From Microbacterium murale (GTDB taxonomy: Bacteria > Actinomycetota > Actinomycetes > Actinomycetales > Microbacteriaceae), in contig NZ_JAUSXK010000001.1 of the NCBI RefSeq assembly GCF_030815955.1, positions 558,001 through 622,000 of the forward strand: a DNA stretch of 64,000 nucleotides, written 5' to 3'. The number at the start of each line of letters is the position of its first letter. Positions within the stretch are counted from its first letter, which is position 1. A program made the position numbers and the translations under genes. The notes under the pieces were generated by a model. The model was not told the DNA's origin, did no database searches, and saw nothing but the letters and a program-made list of their open reading frames with translations. Of the stretch, positions 16,953 to 26,747 are shown piece by piece.

Positions 16953-17306
16953 TCAGAATCCCTCGGGTGGCCCGGCGCGGGCTCGGGAGACGGCAGCAAG
17001 ACCAGCGTACGCCGCCTGGACCTGCACGGTCGCCACCGGACCGTCGAACGCACACGACACGAGTGCCGCTCCGGATGCCGCGGCGACCCGCGCCGCGAGT
17101 GCGCAGGGCTCCTCACCGGTGACGATCGCGCCGGAGGCGGCATCGGCTGCAGCAAGCGCCGCCGCGTCCGCCGCGCCGGCGGCGCGCTGCGCCGTGACGG
17201 CCGCCCCTCCGACGGCCGCGAGGCCGAAGGAGAGGGAGGCCGCGACCGCCAGCACTCCGGCGGCGAGCGCACTGCCGGCCATCAGAGCCCTCCGCTGAGT
17301 GCGCAA
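16953..17306 (-). CDS. TadE-like pilus protein, Rv3654c-type
   Basis: This is the last gene of the Tad-like operon. The 117 residues hold one N-terminal membrane segment and an Ala-rich stretch containing AADAAALAAADAASG, typical of the helicase/secretion-neighbourhood TadE-like family (TIGR03816 as I recall). It probably sits in the membrane with its C-terminal part outside, as a minor pilin or pilus assembly factor. It overlaps the preceding TadE gene by 25 bp. topA starts 77 bp downstream of its stop. Confidence 0.8.
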   Translation of the reverse strand: MRTQRRALMAGSALAAGVLAVAASLSFGLAAVGGAAVTAQRAAGAADAAALAAADAASGAIVTGEEPCALAARVAAASGAALVSCAFDGPVATVQVQAAYAGLAAVSRARAGPPEGF

Positions 17307-17647
17307 CTCGACGCGGTCAACGGAATGTGGATCACCCTGCCGATCACGGCATCCATCCGTGCGCTGACGCAGCTGAGGTCTCCACGCGTCTCGCTCGACA
17401 CCTGCGCGCCGCTCACTGCTGTCGTGACTGCCGCGTGTGCGGTCGCAGTGCTCTCGCCCCGTCCCAGCAGACGGGCGGCGTCGGCGACTCCATCCTGCAA
17501 CGACACCTGCCTGGCGGCGGCGCCGAGCGCGCCCGCGCCCAGCAACAGGGTGAGCACCACCGCCGGGAGCGCGATCGCGAGCTCCGCGGCGACGGATCCG
17601 CGCTCAGCGTCGGTCTTCTTCTTCCCAAGGTGCTCGTCGCTCATCAC
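17282..17647 (-). CDS. TadE family minor pilin
   Basis: The 121 residues carry the typical start: a charged leader (KKKTDAERGSVAAELAIALP) followed by a hydrophobic segment, ending near 45. The glycine before SVAAE is a candidate prepilin-peptidase site, and the E of AAELA resembles the pilin Glu5. Two cysteines in the outer part may pair. The gene matches the Rv3655c position in mycobacteria. It lies 14 bp after the DUF4244 gene and overlaps the next gene. Confidence 0.82.
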   Translation of the reverse strand: MMSDEHLGKKKTDAERGSVAAELAIALPAVVLTLLLGAGALGAAARQVSLQDGVADAARLLGRGESTATAHAAVTTAVSGAQVSSETRGDLSCVSARMDAVIGRVIHIPLTASSCALSGGL

Positions 17648-17661
17648 AACACGCGCACCGG

Positions 17662-17859
17662 CTAGGAGACCGTGAGCGCCCGACGCACGAGATCCGTCAG
17701 GATGCCGCGCACTTCGTCCGAGCGCATGATGACGACCAGGAGCCCCGCGAACGCCACGGCCGCCATGGTCGTGATGGCGTACTCGGCTGTTGCGGCACCG
17801 GACTCGTCGGTGAACAATGACGCCGCGCGGCGCCGGGTGAGGAGGGGGACGGTGTTCAT
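17662..17859 (-). CDS. DUF4244 family Flp pilin-like protein
   Basis: This 65-residue protein looks like a major Flp/Tad pilin. A short basic leader ends in DESGAATAEYAITTMAAVAFA; the G-AATAEY junction with a Glu after the cleavage glycine is the Flp signature. One membrane helix follows and a short charged tail ends it. The ribosome site AAGGA is strong, as expected for the most abundant product of the operon. The call is by motif and position. Confidence 0.82.
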   Translation of the reverse strand: MNTVPLLTRRRAASLFTDESGAATAEYAITTMAAVAFAGLLVVIMRSDEVRGILTDLVRRALTVS

Positions 17860-17901
17860 GAGTTTCCTTCTTTCTTTCGGGCCGCGGTCGGATCGACAGC
17901 G

Positions 17902-17952
17902 GGGTTCAATCCGGCAATGGGTTCAGGTCGGCAACGGGTTCAGATCGGCAGC
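17902..17952. repeat. Three tandem 17-bp units at the end of the T2SSF gene
   Basis: Units gggttcaatccggcaat, gggttcaggtcggcaac and gggttcagatcggcagc occupy 17902-17918, 17919-17935 and 17936-17952. The third unit includes the stop codon and last codons of the minus-strand T2SSF gene; the other two fill the gap before the DUF4244 gene. Each unit repeats a minus-strand TGA. Confidence 0.8.
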
Positions 17953-18872
17953 GGGGTCGAGGACATGACAGAGAGCATCAGCGGCGCGACGCCGAGCAGC
18001 AGGAAGGCGGGGAGCGTGCAGACGCCGAGTGGGATGAGCAGCTGCGAGGAGAGCTTCGCTGCACGCAGGCGTCCGCGGATCCGGGCATCATGACGCTCCT
18101 GCGCCGCGGCCGCCCGCAGGAGTTCGCCCGCAGGTACGCCGGCTGCGCGCGACAGCTCGAGCACTCCCGTGGTATGCGCGCCGCTGATGCGGTCGCGGGC
18201 CGGGCTGTCGTCCACGAGCCGCAGCGAGCGTTCGATGGACGCGCCGCCCGACAACGCGACGGCCATGAGCTCGGCATGCATTCCGGGCGTTCCCTGATCC
18301 GGCTGGGCCCGCCGAAGCAGCCGGCGCGTCCACGCGCGGGCGCTCAGTACGAGCAGCAGGCCGACGATCAGGCACGCAGCACCGATCGGATTGCTGAACA
18401 GCACGCTCACCGTGTCGAAGCCGAGTGCGAATCCGAGCAGGAGTCCAGCGAGGGGCATCCAGAGCAGCAGCCGGGCAGTACCGGCCGGCTCTGCGAGTGC
18501 GATCCGCACATCGTCAGCTGCGGCAGCCGCGTCCCGCATCGTCTCGGCGAGCGACCTCAGCACCTCCGAGAGAGGAGCGCCGACCGTCGTCGCGACATCC
18601 CATGCGGCGGCGACGTCCGCCCATGCCCCTCCTTCCGCCTCGATCGCGTCGACGAGAGCGGCACCGTCATCGCACCGTTTGACCACGCTCTCTGCATGCG
18701 TGTCACCGGAGTCGGCCAGGTGACGCCACGCGTTGAGGGGAACGGCCCCCGCCTGCAGCAGCACGGCGAGTGTGCGCACCGAGACAGCAGCTTCGTCGGC
18801 ACCGGCATCAGGTGTCTTCGCCGGCCGCCCAAGCTTCGACGAACGTGTATCCGTCACCGCGTGCTTCACCAC
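17940..18872 (-). CDS. Type II secretion system F family protein (TadB/TadC-like)
   Basis: This is the inner-membrane platform protein of the Tad-like machine and works with the TadA ATPase. The 310 residues show a T2SSF helical core (about 95-130), a pair of membrane segments near 133-178, a second helical core with GGASIERSLRLVDD near 208-222, and a C-terminal membrane segment. Standard Tad systems have separate TadB and TadC; only this protein is present, as in the actinobacterial short version. It overlaps tadA by 7 bp. Confidence 0.85.
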   Translation of the reverse strand: MVKHAVTDTRSSKLGRPAKTPDAGADEAAVSVRTLAVLLQAGAVPLNAWRHLADSGDTHAESVVKRCDDGAALVDAIEAEGGAWADVAAAWDVATTVGAPLSEVLRSLAETMRDAAAAADDVRIALAEPAGTARLLLWMPLAGLLLGFALGFDTVSVLFSNPIGAACLIVGLLLVLSARAWTRRLLRRAQPDQGTPGMHAELMAVALSGGASIERSLRLVDDSPARDRISGAHTTGVLELSRAAGVPAGELLRAAAAQERHDARIRGRLRAAKLSSQLLIPLGVCTLPAFLLLGVAPLMLSVMSSTPLPI

Positions 18873-19870
18873 GGTCTCACCTCCTCGATGTCGAGTCGAT
18901 CGGCGCGCAGCAGAAGTCGCCCCACCTTGGCGATGCGACGCACTCCATCGCCACCACGGGCGAGATGCACCACGACGGTGAACGCGCTCACGGCCTGTCG
19001 GGCAAGAGCCGTCGCGTCCATGCCGGCGAGCGCGCCGAGCGCCTCCAGACGGGCAGGCACATCGACGAGCCCGCTGGCGTGAAGGGTGCCAGCGCCGCCG
19101 TCATGACCGGTGTTCAGCGCTGAGAGAAGTTCACGCACCTCTTCGCCGCGGCACTCGCCGACGACGAGCCGATCCGGTCGCATGCGCAAGGATTCGCGGA
19201 CGAGTCTGGCGAGAGTGATCGACCCGGCTCCTTCCAGATTCGCCTGTCGAGCCTCCAGGGCGACGTGGTGCGGGTGCGCAGGCCGCAGCTCGGCGACGTC
19301 CTCGATCGTGACTATGCGCTCGACCGCGGGAACCCCGTGCAGGAGCGCTGCGAGCAGTGTCGTCTTGCCGGTTCCGGTACCGCCGGTGATGAGGATGTTC
19401 GCCCGATCTGCGACCAGCTGTTCCAGCCACGCCTGTTGCAACGCATCGAAAGCTCCGAGAGCTGCGAGCGCGTCGAGGTCAGCGGCGCGCACACGAGGGA
19501 TGCGCACCGACACCGCGGTGCCGGACGTCGACACCGGTGCGAGTACGGCGTGCACTCTGATGCCGGATGCGAGCCGCACATCGACGCAGGGCGACTGATC
19601 GTCCAGGTGACGGCCTCCGGCTCCGATGAGCGCTACCGCGAGGTCGCGCACCTCGCGCTCAGACGCAGCCCATTCCGCCACTCGCTCCGCGCCGTCGCCA
19701 CGATCGACGAAGAGCCCGTCAGCGCCGTTCACGAAGACGTCTGTCACCCGTGGGTCGGCGCAGTGCTCTGCAAGCGGGCCGAACGCGGCATCCAGGTCTG
19801 CCGGGAGCAGGTGGGCGCTGGCTGATGCAGGCGCCGTATCGCGCGGCTGGATGATGAAGGGCTGTGGCAT
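18866..19870 (-). CDS. tadA: TadA/CpaF-type secretion ATPase
   Basis: This hexameric ATPase powers assembly of the Tad-like pilus. Residues 24-130 are the N-terminal domain with DVFVNGADGLFVDRG. The Walker A motif GGTGTGKTT is at 163-171. The Asp box is TIEDVAELRP, Walker B is LRMRPDRLVVGECRGEE, and the His box region is NTGHDGGAGTLHA. The 334 residues are shorter than full CpaF but normal for the topA-linked type. It is the first gene of the operon. The ssd/TadZ-like gene that precedes it in mycobacteria is absent here. Confidence 0.92.
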   Translation of the reverse strand: MPQPFIIQPRDTAPASASAHLLPADLDAAFGPLAEHCADPRVTDVFVNGADGLFVDRGDGAERVAEWAASEREVRDLAVALIGAGGRHLDDQSPCVDVRLASGIRVHAVLAPVSTSGTAVSVRIPRVRAADLDALAALGAFDALQQAWLEQLVADRANILITGGTGTGKTTLLAALLHGVPAVERIVTIEDVAELRPAHPHHVALEARQANLEGAGSITLARLVRESLRMRPDRLVVGECRGEEVRELLSALNTGHDGGAGTLHASGLVDVPARLEALGALAGMDATALARQAVSAFTVVVHLARGGDGVRRIAKVGRLLLRADRLDIEEVRPW

Positions 19871-19968
19871 GCCCTGACGCTAAGCGCCTGCGAGAACCCG
19901 CACACGGCGCAATCCCCCGTGCTGTGCGCAACCCGCCATGATCGCGGAGTGGTGCAGAACGACTGCGG

Positions 19969-20071
19969 GCAGAGAGAAGGGCGGCACCCCACGGGGGGAA
20001 TGGGATGCCGCCCAGAGGCGTGCCGGGTCCGGGGAGAACGGGCACGCCGAGGCCGAATGAAATTGCGGCTG
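19969..20071 (-). ncRNA. 6C RNA (B11-type small RNA)
   Basis: The 350-bp gap between tadA and acs holds a minus-strand small RNA of about 100 bases. It has two tandem hairpins. The first pairs ggcgtgcc with ggcacgcc (about 20019-20050) and has a C-rich loop. The second pairs 20001-20013 with 19979-19991 (13 bp with one G-U) and has the loop ttccccccg, six C in a row. TTCTCTCT follows as the terminator. Two C-loop hairpins define the actinobacterial 6C RNA, known as B11 in M. tuberculosis, where it lies next to Rv3660c at the head of the same Tad-like cluster. B11 controls replication and virulence genes; targets here are unknown. The first loop has only four C in a row. Confidence 0.75.
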
Positions 20072-20077
20072 TCGTCG

Positions 20078-20105
20078 AGTGTACGCATGGCAGCCGTCCT
20101 CACAA
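20078..20105 (-). promoter_or_regulatory. Promoter of the 6C RNA
   Basis: On the minus strand TTGTGA (20105-20100) and TACACT (20083-20078) are separated by 16 bases, a good housekeeping promoter. The predicted start at about 20071 lies 20 bases before the first 6C hairpin. Confidence 0.6.
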
Positions 20106-20135
20106 AACCGATCCTGCTACCGACTTTCGGCGGTA

Positions 20136-20162
20136 TTGACGGAATCAGGCGCAGACTAGATT
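20136..20162 (+). promoter_or_regulatory. Candidate promoter of acs
   Basis: TTGACG (20136-20141) and TAGATT (20157-20162) face acs with a 15-base spacer, shorter than the ideal 17. The start would be near 20169, leaving a leader of about 50 bases. It is back to back with the 6C RNA promoter. Confidence 0.45.
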
Positions 20163-20221
20163 CACCGTGTCATGGTCGTGCGCTCTGCACGATCCCGTCC
20201 CGCCGCAAAGGAGCGCACGCC

Positions 20222-22189
<1,968 letters not shown>

Positions 22190-22195
22190 CCGGCT

Positions 22196-22244
22196 CAATG
22201 GAGAAGGTCCCCTCATCCATCGGATGCGGGGACCTTCTCCATTG
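22196..22244. terminator. Bidirectional terminator between acs and ridA
   Basis: Arms of 17 bp (22196-22212 and 22228-22244) are perfect inverse copies, and the 15-base loop has its own catcc/ggatg pairing, so almost the whole element folds. It serves convergent acs and ridA. It lacks long T-tracts on either side. Confidence 0.8.
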
Positions 22245-22247
22245 CGG

Positions 22248-22706
22248 TCAGGCGAGGATGAAGGTGACCTCGACCTCGACCGGGCTGTCCAGCGGGAGCA
22301 CGGCGACGCCCACGGCCGCGCGGGCGTGCACACCCGCGTCACCGAAGATCTCGCCGAGCACGTCGCTCGCGCCGTTGATGACGCCGGGCTGGCCGGTGAA
22401 GGCCGGATCGGATGCCACGAAACCGCCGACGCGCAGCACGCCGCCGATCTTCTCCAGTCCACCCGCGGCGGCGGCCGCGGCAGCGAGCGCGTTCAACGCG
22501 CATGTGCGGGCGTAGGCCTTGGCACCCTCCGCCGTGACCTCGACGCCGACCTTGCCCGTGGCGGGCAGAGCACCCGCCGCGAACGGCAGCTGGCCGGAAG
22601 TATAGATGAGCCCCCCGTGCACCACAGCGGGAACGTATGCCGCGACAGGTGCAGCGACATCCGGCAGCTGGATGCCGAGTTCGGAGAGACGGGCTGCGAC
22701 GCTCAC
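22248..22706 (-). CDS. RidA family protein
   Basis: RidA-type enzymes hydrolyse reactive enamines and imines made by PLP enzymes. The 152 residues carry AAYVPAVVHGGLIYTSGQLPF and ARTCALNALAAAAAAAGGLE. The C-terminal PVEVEVTFILA lacks the classic catalytic arginine context (R-x-A-V) of canonical RidA, so it belongs to a longer actinobacterial subgroup (Rv3678c-like) whose activity is less certain. Its start overlaps the DUF4177 stop by 4 bases. Confidence 0.85.
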   Translation of the reverse strand: MSVAARLSELGIQLPDVAAPVAAYVPAVVHGGLIYTSGQLPFAAGALPATGKVGVEVTAEGAKAYARTCALNALAAAAAAAGGLEKIGGVLRVGGFVASDPAFTGQPGVINGASDVLGEIFGDAGVHARAAVGVAVLPLDSPVEVEVTFILA

Positions 22707-22927
22707 GCGGCACCGCTTTCGAACTGGCGAGACGCTTCAGCTGCGGCCGCCAACCCCGCACTGTTCGATCCGTCCTGAGACACGGGTCGCTTGAAGTACG
22801 CCACCAGGCCGCCTTCCGGCCCCTGGACGACCTGCACGAGCTCCCAGCCCTGCTTTCCCCAGTTGTTGAGGATCGCGGCGGTGTTGTGGATCAGCAGCGG
22901 GGTGGTCAGATACTCCCACGTGGTCAT
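22703..22927 (-). CDS. DUF4177 family small protein
   Basis: This 74-residue protein contains the DUF4177 core WEYLTTPLLIHNTAAILNNW and GKQGWELVQVV, then a polar tail. The function is unknown. I start at ATG 22927 (MTTWEYLTTP), the family start, rather than at 22957. It is coupled to ridA by an overlap and is divergent from the PBP gene, the usual order in actinobacteria (Rv3678A/Rv3678c and ponA2 in M. tuberculosis, from memory). A WhiB gene often lies between; none is present here. Confidence 0.82.
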   Translation of the reverse strand: MTTWEYLTTPLLIHNTAAILNNWGKQGWELVQVVQGPEGGLVAYFKRPVSQDGSNSAGLAAAAEASRQFESGAA

Positions 22928-23006
22928 GTCACTCCTGCGGTCAGAGACGATCGGCACACCCGAGCGTCAAAGGCGGTATTCAGGGAACTCCCCTACGATC
23001 TAGCGT

Positions 23007-25574
23007 ATGCCTCAGAAGAATCGCACGGCGAAAGGCGTGCTCGGCGGCCTCCTCGGCCTGATCGGGCTCAGCGCTGTCGCCGGGGTCCTGGTCACCGCGA
23101 CGGTCACACCCGCACTCGCCGTCGCCGGAGCCGCCGGATCCCAAGCACTCGACCTGTTCGAGAACCTGCCTTCGTATCTGAAGCCGGATGCCCCGATGGA
23201 GCCGAGCACGTTCTACGCCATCGGTCACGACGGCCAGCCGGTGCAGATGGCGACGTTCTTCGACCAGAACCGCACCCAGGTGAACTTCGATCAGGTCTCC
23301 CCTGTCGTGTACGACGCGATCCTCTCCAGTGAGGACAAGGGCTTCTACGAGCATGGCGGAGTGAACCTCGGTGCGACGGCGAAGGCACTGATCGACAATG
23401 TGCGCGGCACCTCGTCGCGCGGCGCATCGACGATCAGCCAGCAGTACGTGAAGAACGTCCTCGTGCAGCAGTGCGAGCAGAAAGTGCTCCCCGGTGACGA
23501 GGACTACTCGGACAAGACCGCGCAGTGCTGGTTGGATGCGACCAACGCGGTGGGAACAGACGGCATCGAGCGCAAGCTGCAGGAGATGCGCTACGCCATC
23601 CAGATCGAGAAGGACTACTCGAAGAACGAGATCCTGCTCGGCTACCTGAACATCGCCAGCTTCGGCGGCACCGTGTACGGCATCGAGGCCGCAGCGAACC
23701 ATTACTTCAGCGTCCCCGCGACAGACCTCACCGTCGCCCAAGCCGCGACACTCGCCGGCATCGTGCAGAATCCGAACCGATACCGCATCGACAGGCCGGA
23801 GGGCTCCGCCACCGATGACGCGGGCAATGCGGTCAACAGCGCGGAAGACGGCTACAGCTTGACGAAGGTGCGCCGCGACTACGTCATCAACCGCATGTAC
23901 GCAGACGGCAAGATCACCGAAGCGCAGCACGCCGAGGCGATCGAGTCACCCATCACCCCGGTGCTCACGCAGCCTGCTCAGGGTTGTGCGGCTGCCCAGA
24001 ACAACGCCTACTTCTGCCAGTACGTGAAGACCCTCGTGCTCAACGACCCCGCCTTCGGCGAGACGCTGCAGGAGCGCACGAAGGCTCTGCAGCGCGACGG
24101 CCTGGAGATCTACACGTCGCTCGACCTGCGGATTCAAGACCCAGCGGTCGCCGCGATGCAGAGCCGCGTGCCGCCGAACCTCGACAGTCAGTACTTCGGC
24201 GGCACAGGCGTCACGGTCGAGCCGGCCACCGGTCGGATCCTCGCGATGACGCAGAACACGATCTTCCAGGAGACGGCGACCGACGATCAGGCGTACACCA
24301 GCCTCGTGTTCGCCTCGGACACCGCACACGGCGGCGTCCCCGTCGGCTCGGCGTACAAGATCTTCACCCTGATCGACTGGCTCGAGACCGGCCACTCGGT
24401 CAACGAGTCGATCAACGGACGCAATCAGACGATGAAGATGACGGCGTCCTGCACCGGCTCGACCTGGGACTTCGACACCAGCGACGTCGGCAACTTCAAC
24501 GGGGTCTCGGGATACACGGGAACGCCCATGCGCTTCACCCGCGACTCGCTGAACTCCGGCTATTTCGCCATGGCATCCCGGCTCGACATCTGCGACATCA
24601 ACAAGGTCGCAGACCGCATGGGCGTGACGCGCGGCGACGGCACACCCGTCACCGAAGGGGCGGACGCGAACGTGCCGTACAACGTGCTGGGTTCGCAGTA
24701 CATCGCCCCCCTGGACATGGCCAGCGCATACGCCACTGTTGCGAACAAGGGCGTGTACTGCGCGCCGAAGGCGATCGACAGGGTCGTCAACCAGAAGGGC
24801 GAAGAGCTCCCCGTGCCGGAGACGTCCTGCGACCAGGTGATCTCCCCCGAGGTCGCGGCCACGGCCGCATATGCCCTCCAGGGCGTCATGGATCCCGGCG
24901 GAACCGGTGACCGTGCGAACCCTTTTGACGGCACACCTCTGATCGGCAAGACGGGCTCGCACAACGAGTACGGGACGATGATGATCGAGTCCAGCACCAA
25001 GGCCGCCACCGCCGTCTACATCGGCCGCTGGAAGGGCGACGCCGACATCTGGGGACAGTGGTACAACGACAACCTCCTGCAGGACATCCGCTACGAAGTG
25101 GCGCGTGACATGCAGACCGAGGCCGACCGCGTGCTCGGCGGCGGCGACGAGTTCCCCGGTCCCGATCGGAACCTCACGAAGGAGGTGTGGGTCGACCTGC
25201 CGAACGTCCTCGGCCAGACGGTGGCGGACGCGACAGCGACGCTGGAGAACGCCGGATTCTCAGTGAGAGTCGCAGACCCCGTCGACAGCGATGCCGCCGC
25301 GGGCATAGTCGCCACGCAGGATCCAGGGGCAGGGCAGGTGTCCAGTGGCACGACGGTCACGATCTCGCCGAGCAACGGGCAGGGTGCGACAGTGCCCGAC
25401 GTGACCGGAAAGAAGCTCGCCGAGGCCGTCGAAGCGCTGAAGGCCGCCGGCTTCGTCAGCGTGACCCCGCACGCGTCATGTACCGGTGATGATGCCAAGG
25501 CGGTGAAGAGCACCAGCCCTGCCGCAGGGACGGCGACGAAGAAGACGACCGCTGTGACCGTCAAGTGCTCGTAG
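23007..25574 (+). CDS. Class A penicillin-binding protein with two PASTA domains
   Basis: This is a bifunctional cell-wall synthase, like PonA2. An N-terminal signal anchor (about 10-45) is followed by the GT51 glycosyltransferase domain with catalytic E109 in SSEDKGFYEHGG and the RGASTISQQYVKN motif. The transpeptidase domain has S448-A-Y-K, the S-x-N motif at 514-516 (SLN) and K-T-G at about 647. Two PASTA domains (about 727-855) bind muropeptide-like ligands. The cysteine pair near 155 and 172 and others in the transpeptidase suggest disulfides. The 855 residues are typical. The metallophosphoesterase gene overlaps the 3' end. Confidence 0.95.
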   Translation: MPQKNRTAKGVLGGLLGLIGLSAVAGVLVTATVTPALAVAGAAGSQALDLFENLPSYLKPDAPMEPSTFYAIGHDGQPVQMATFFDQNRTQVNFDQVSPVVYDAILSSEDKGFYEHGGVNLGATAKALIDNVRGTSSRGASTISQQYVKNVLVQQCEQKVLPGDEDYSDKTAQCWLDATNAVGTDGIERKLQEMRYAIQIEKDYSKNEILLGYLNIASFGGTVYGIEAAANHYFSVPATDLTVAQAATLAGIVQNPNRYRIDRPEGSATDDAGNAVNSAEDGYSLTKVRRDYVINRMYADGKITEAQHAEAIESPITPVLTQPAQGCAAAQNNAYFCQYVKTLVLNDPAFGETLQERTKALQRDGLEIYTSLDLRIQDPAVAAMQSRVPPNLDSQYFGGTGVTVEPATGRILAMTQNTIFQETATDDQAYTSLVFASDTAHGGVPVGSAYKIFTLIDWLETGHSVNESINGRNQTMKMTASCTGSTWDFDTSDVGNFNGVSGYTGTPMRFTRDSLNSGYFAMASRLDICDINKVADRMGVTRGDGTPVTEGADANVPYNVLGSQYIAPLDMASAYATVANKGVYCAPKAIDRVVNQKGEELPVPETSCDQVISPEVAATAAYALQGVMDPGGTGDRANPFDGTPLIGKTGSHNEYGTMMIESSTKAATAVYIGRWKGDADIWGQWYNDNLLQDIRYEVARDMQTEADRVLGGGDEFPGPDRNLTKEVWVDLPNVLGQTVADATATLENAGFSVRVADPVDSDAAAGIVATQDPGAGQVSSGTTVTISPSNGQGATVPDVTGKKLAEAVEALKAAGFVSVTPHASCTGDDAKAVKSTSPAAGTATKKTTAVTVKCS

Positions 25575-26515
25575 CCGGCGCGCGCTCCGCCCATCCGGCC
25601 CTCCTCGCGCTCGGCGCGGTGGGGGCCGTCGGCGCGGCCTGCGCGGTGTGGGGCATCGGTATCGAGCGCTACCTGTTCACGGTGCGCCACGTCACGGCCG
25701 AAGCTCTCACTCCCGGCGCGCGGCCCATCCGGATTCTGCACATCTCCGACGCGCACATGGCTCCGTGGCAGCGGCGCAAGCAGGACTGGCTGTCGTCGCT
25801 CGCCGCACTCGAACCCGATCTCGTCATCAACACGGGCGACAATCTCGGGCACCGCGACGGACTCCACGGCATCCGGCGCGCCTTCGATGCGTTCGAGGGG
25901 ATCCCCGGCGTCTTCGTGCACGGCTCGAACGATGTGTACGGCCCCTCGCCGCGCAACCCGCTGCGCTACTTCTCCGGCCCCTCGAAGCGCCACCAGGAGC
26001 CGGAGCATCTCGACACCGCTGCGCTCGACGCGTACTTCACCGACGAGCTCGGCTGGACGGCACTGAACAACACGGCTGCGCGCGTGAGTGTGGCGGGCAC
26101 CGATGTCGATCTGTTCGGCGTCGATGACGCGCATCGCGACTGGGATGAGCTCGACGCGCTTCCCGGCGCGATCGCGTCTCTCGGCGCTCGGGATGCCGGC
26201 ACTCCCCTGCTGGGCGTCACGCACGCGCCCTACCAGCGTGTGCTCAATGCCTTCACGGACCTCGGTGCGCAGGCCGTCTTCGGTGGGCATACGCACGGCG
26301 GGCAGGTCTGCCTCCCCGGCTTCGGCACGCTCGTGGCGAACTGCGACATCCCGCTGAAGCAGGCGAAGGGGCTCAGCACTTGGAGCCACGACGGTCGCAG
26401 CATCCCGCTGAACGTCAGCGCCGGCTGCGGGCACTCGATCTACGCACCGGTGCGTTTCGCCTGCCGCCCGGAGGCGACACTGCTGACGCTCACCGCGCGG
26501 GACACGCCCGCATAA
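25565..26515 (+). CDS. Membrane metallophosphoesterase, YkuE-like
   Basis: This calcineurin-like phosphoesterase is anchored by an N-terminal hydrophobic segment (about 10-30). Metal motifs in order are HISDAHM, NTGDNLGHRDG, HGSNDVYG, VTHAPYQ and FGGHTHGGQ, all intact. Close relatives include YkuE and UDP-2,3-diacylglucosamine hydrolase-like enzymes; the substrate is unknown. The GTG start at 25565 overlaps the PBP stop by 10 bp, so the two are translationally coupled. The PBP-phosphoesterase pair is conserved in actinobacteria (Rv3682-Rv3683), which points to envelope work. Confidence 0.92.
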   Translation: MLVAGARSAHPALLALGAVGAVGAACAVWGIGIERYLFTVRHVTAEALTPGARPIRILHISDAHMAPWQRRKQDWLSSLAALEPDLVINTGDNLGHRDGLHGIRRAFDAFEGIPGVFVHGSNDVYGPSPRNPLRYFSGPSKRHQEPEHLDTAALDAYFTDELGWTALNNTAARVSVAGTDVDLFGVDDAHRDWDELDALPGAIASLGARDAGTPLLGVTHAPYQRVLNAFTDLGAQAVFGGHTHGGQVCLPGFGTLVANCDIPLKQAKGLSTWSHDGRSIPLNVSAGCGHSIYAPVRFACRPEATLLTLTARDTPA

Positions 26516-26574
26516 CGCGGGAGAGCATCGATTCGGCGCAGCGGACGTTTCACTGTAGACTCAAACGGTTGCAA

Positions 26575-26651
<77 letters not shown>

Positions 26652-26658
26652 CTGTTGC

Positions 26659-26688
26659 AAGAAGGCCGCCCTCCGGGGCGGCCTTCTT
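26659..26688 (+). terminator. Terminator after tRNA-Pro
   Basis: A perfect 12-bp stem (aagaaggccgcc with its inverse, 26659-26670 and 26677-26688) has a 6-base loop and A/T-rich ends in both directions. It lies 7 bp after the tRNA. Confidence 0.85.
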
Positions 26689-26747
26689 CACATCCGAGAA
26701 CCGGCGGGACGGACCGCTCAGCTCCGCTCACTTAGGCTGGAGACACC

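Noticed and set aside
19919..20221. N-terminal extension of acs
   Set aside because: This stretch holds the 6C RNA and both promoters. The GTG at 20222 has a good ribosome site and gives the normal length.
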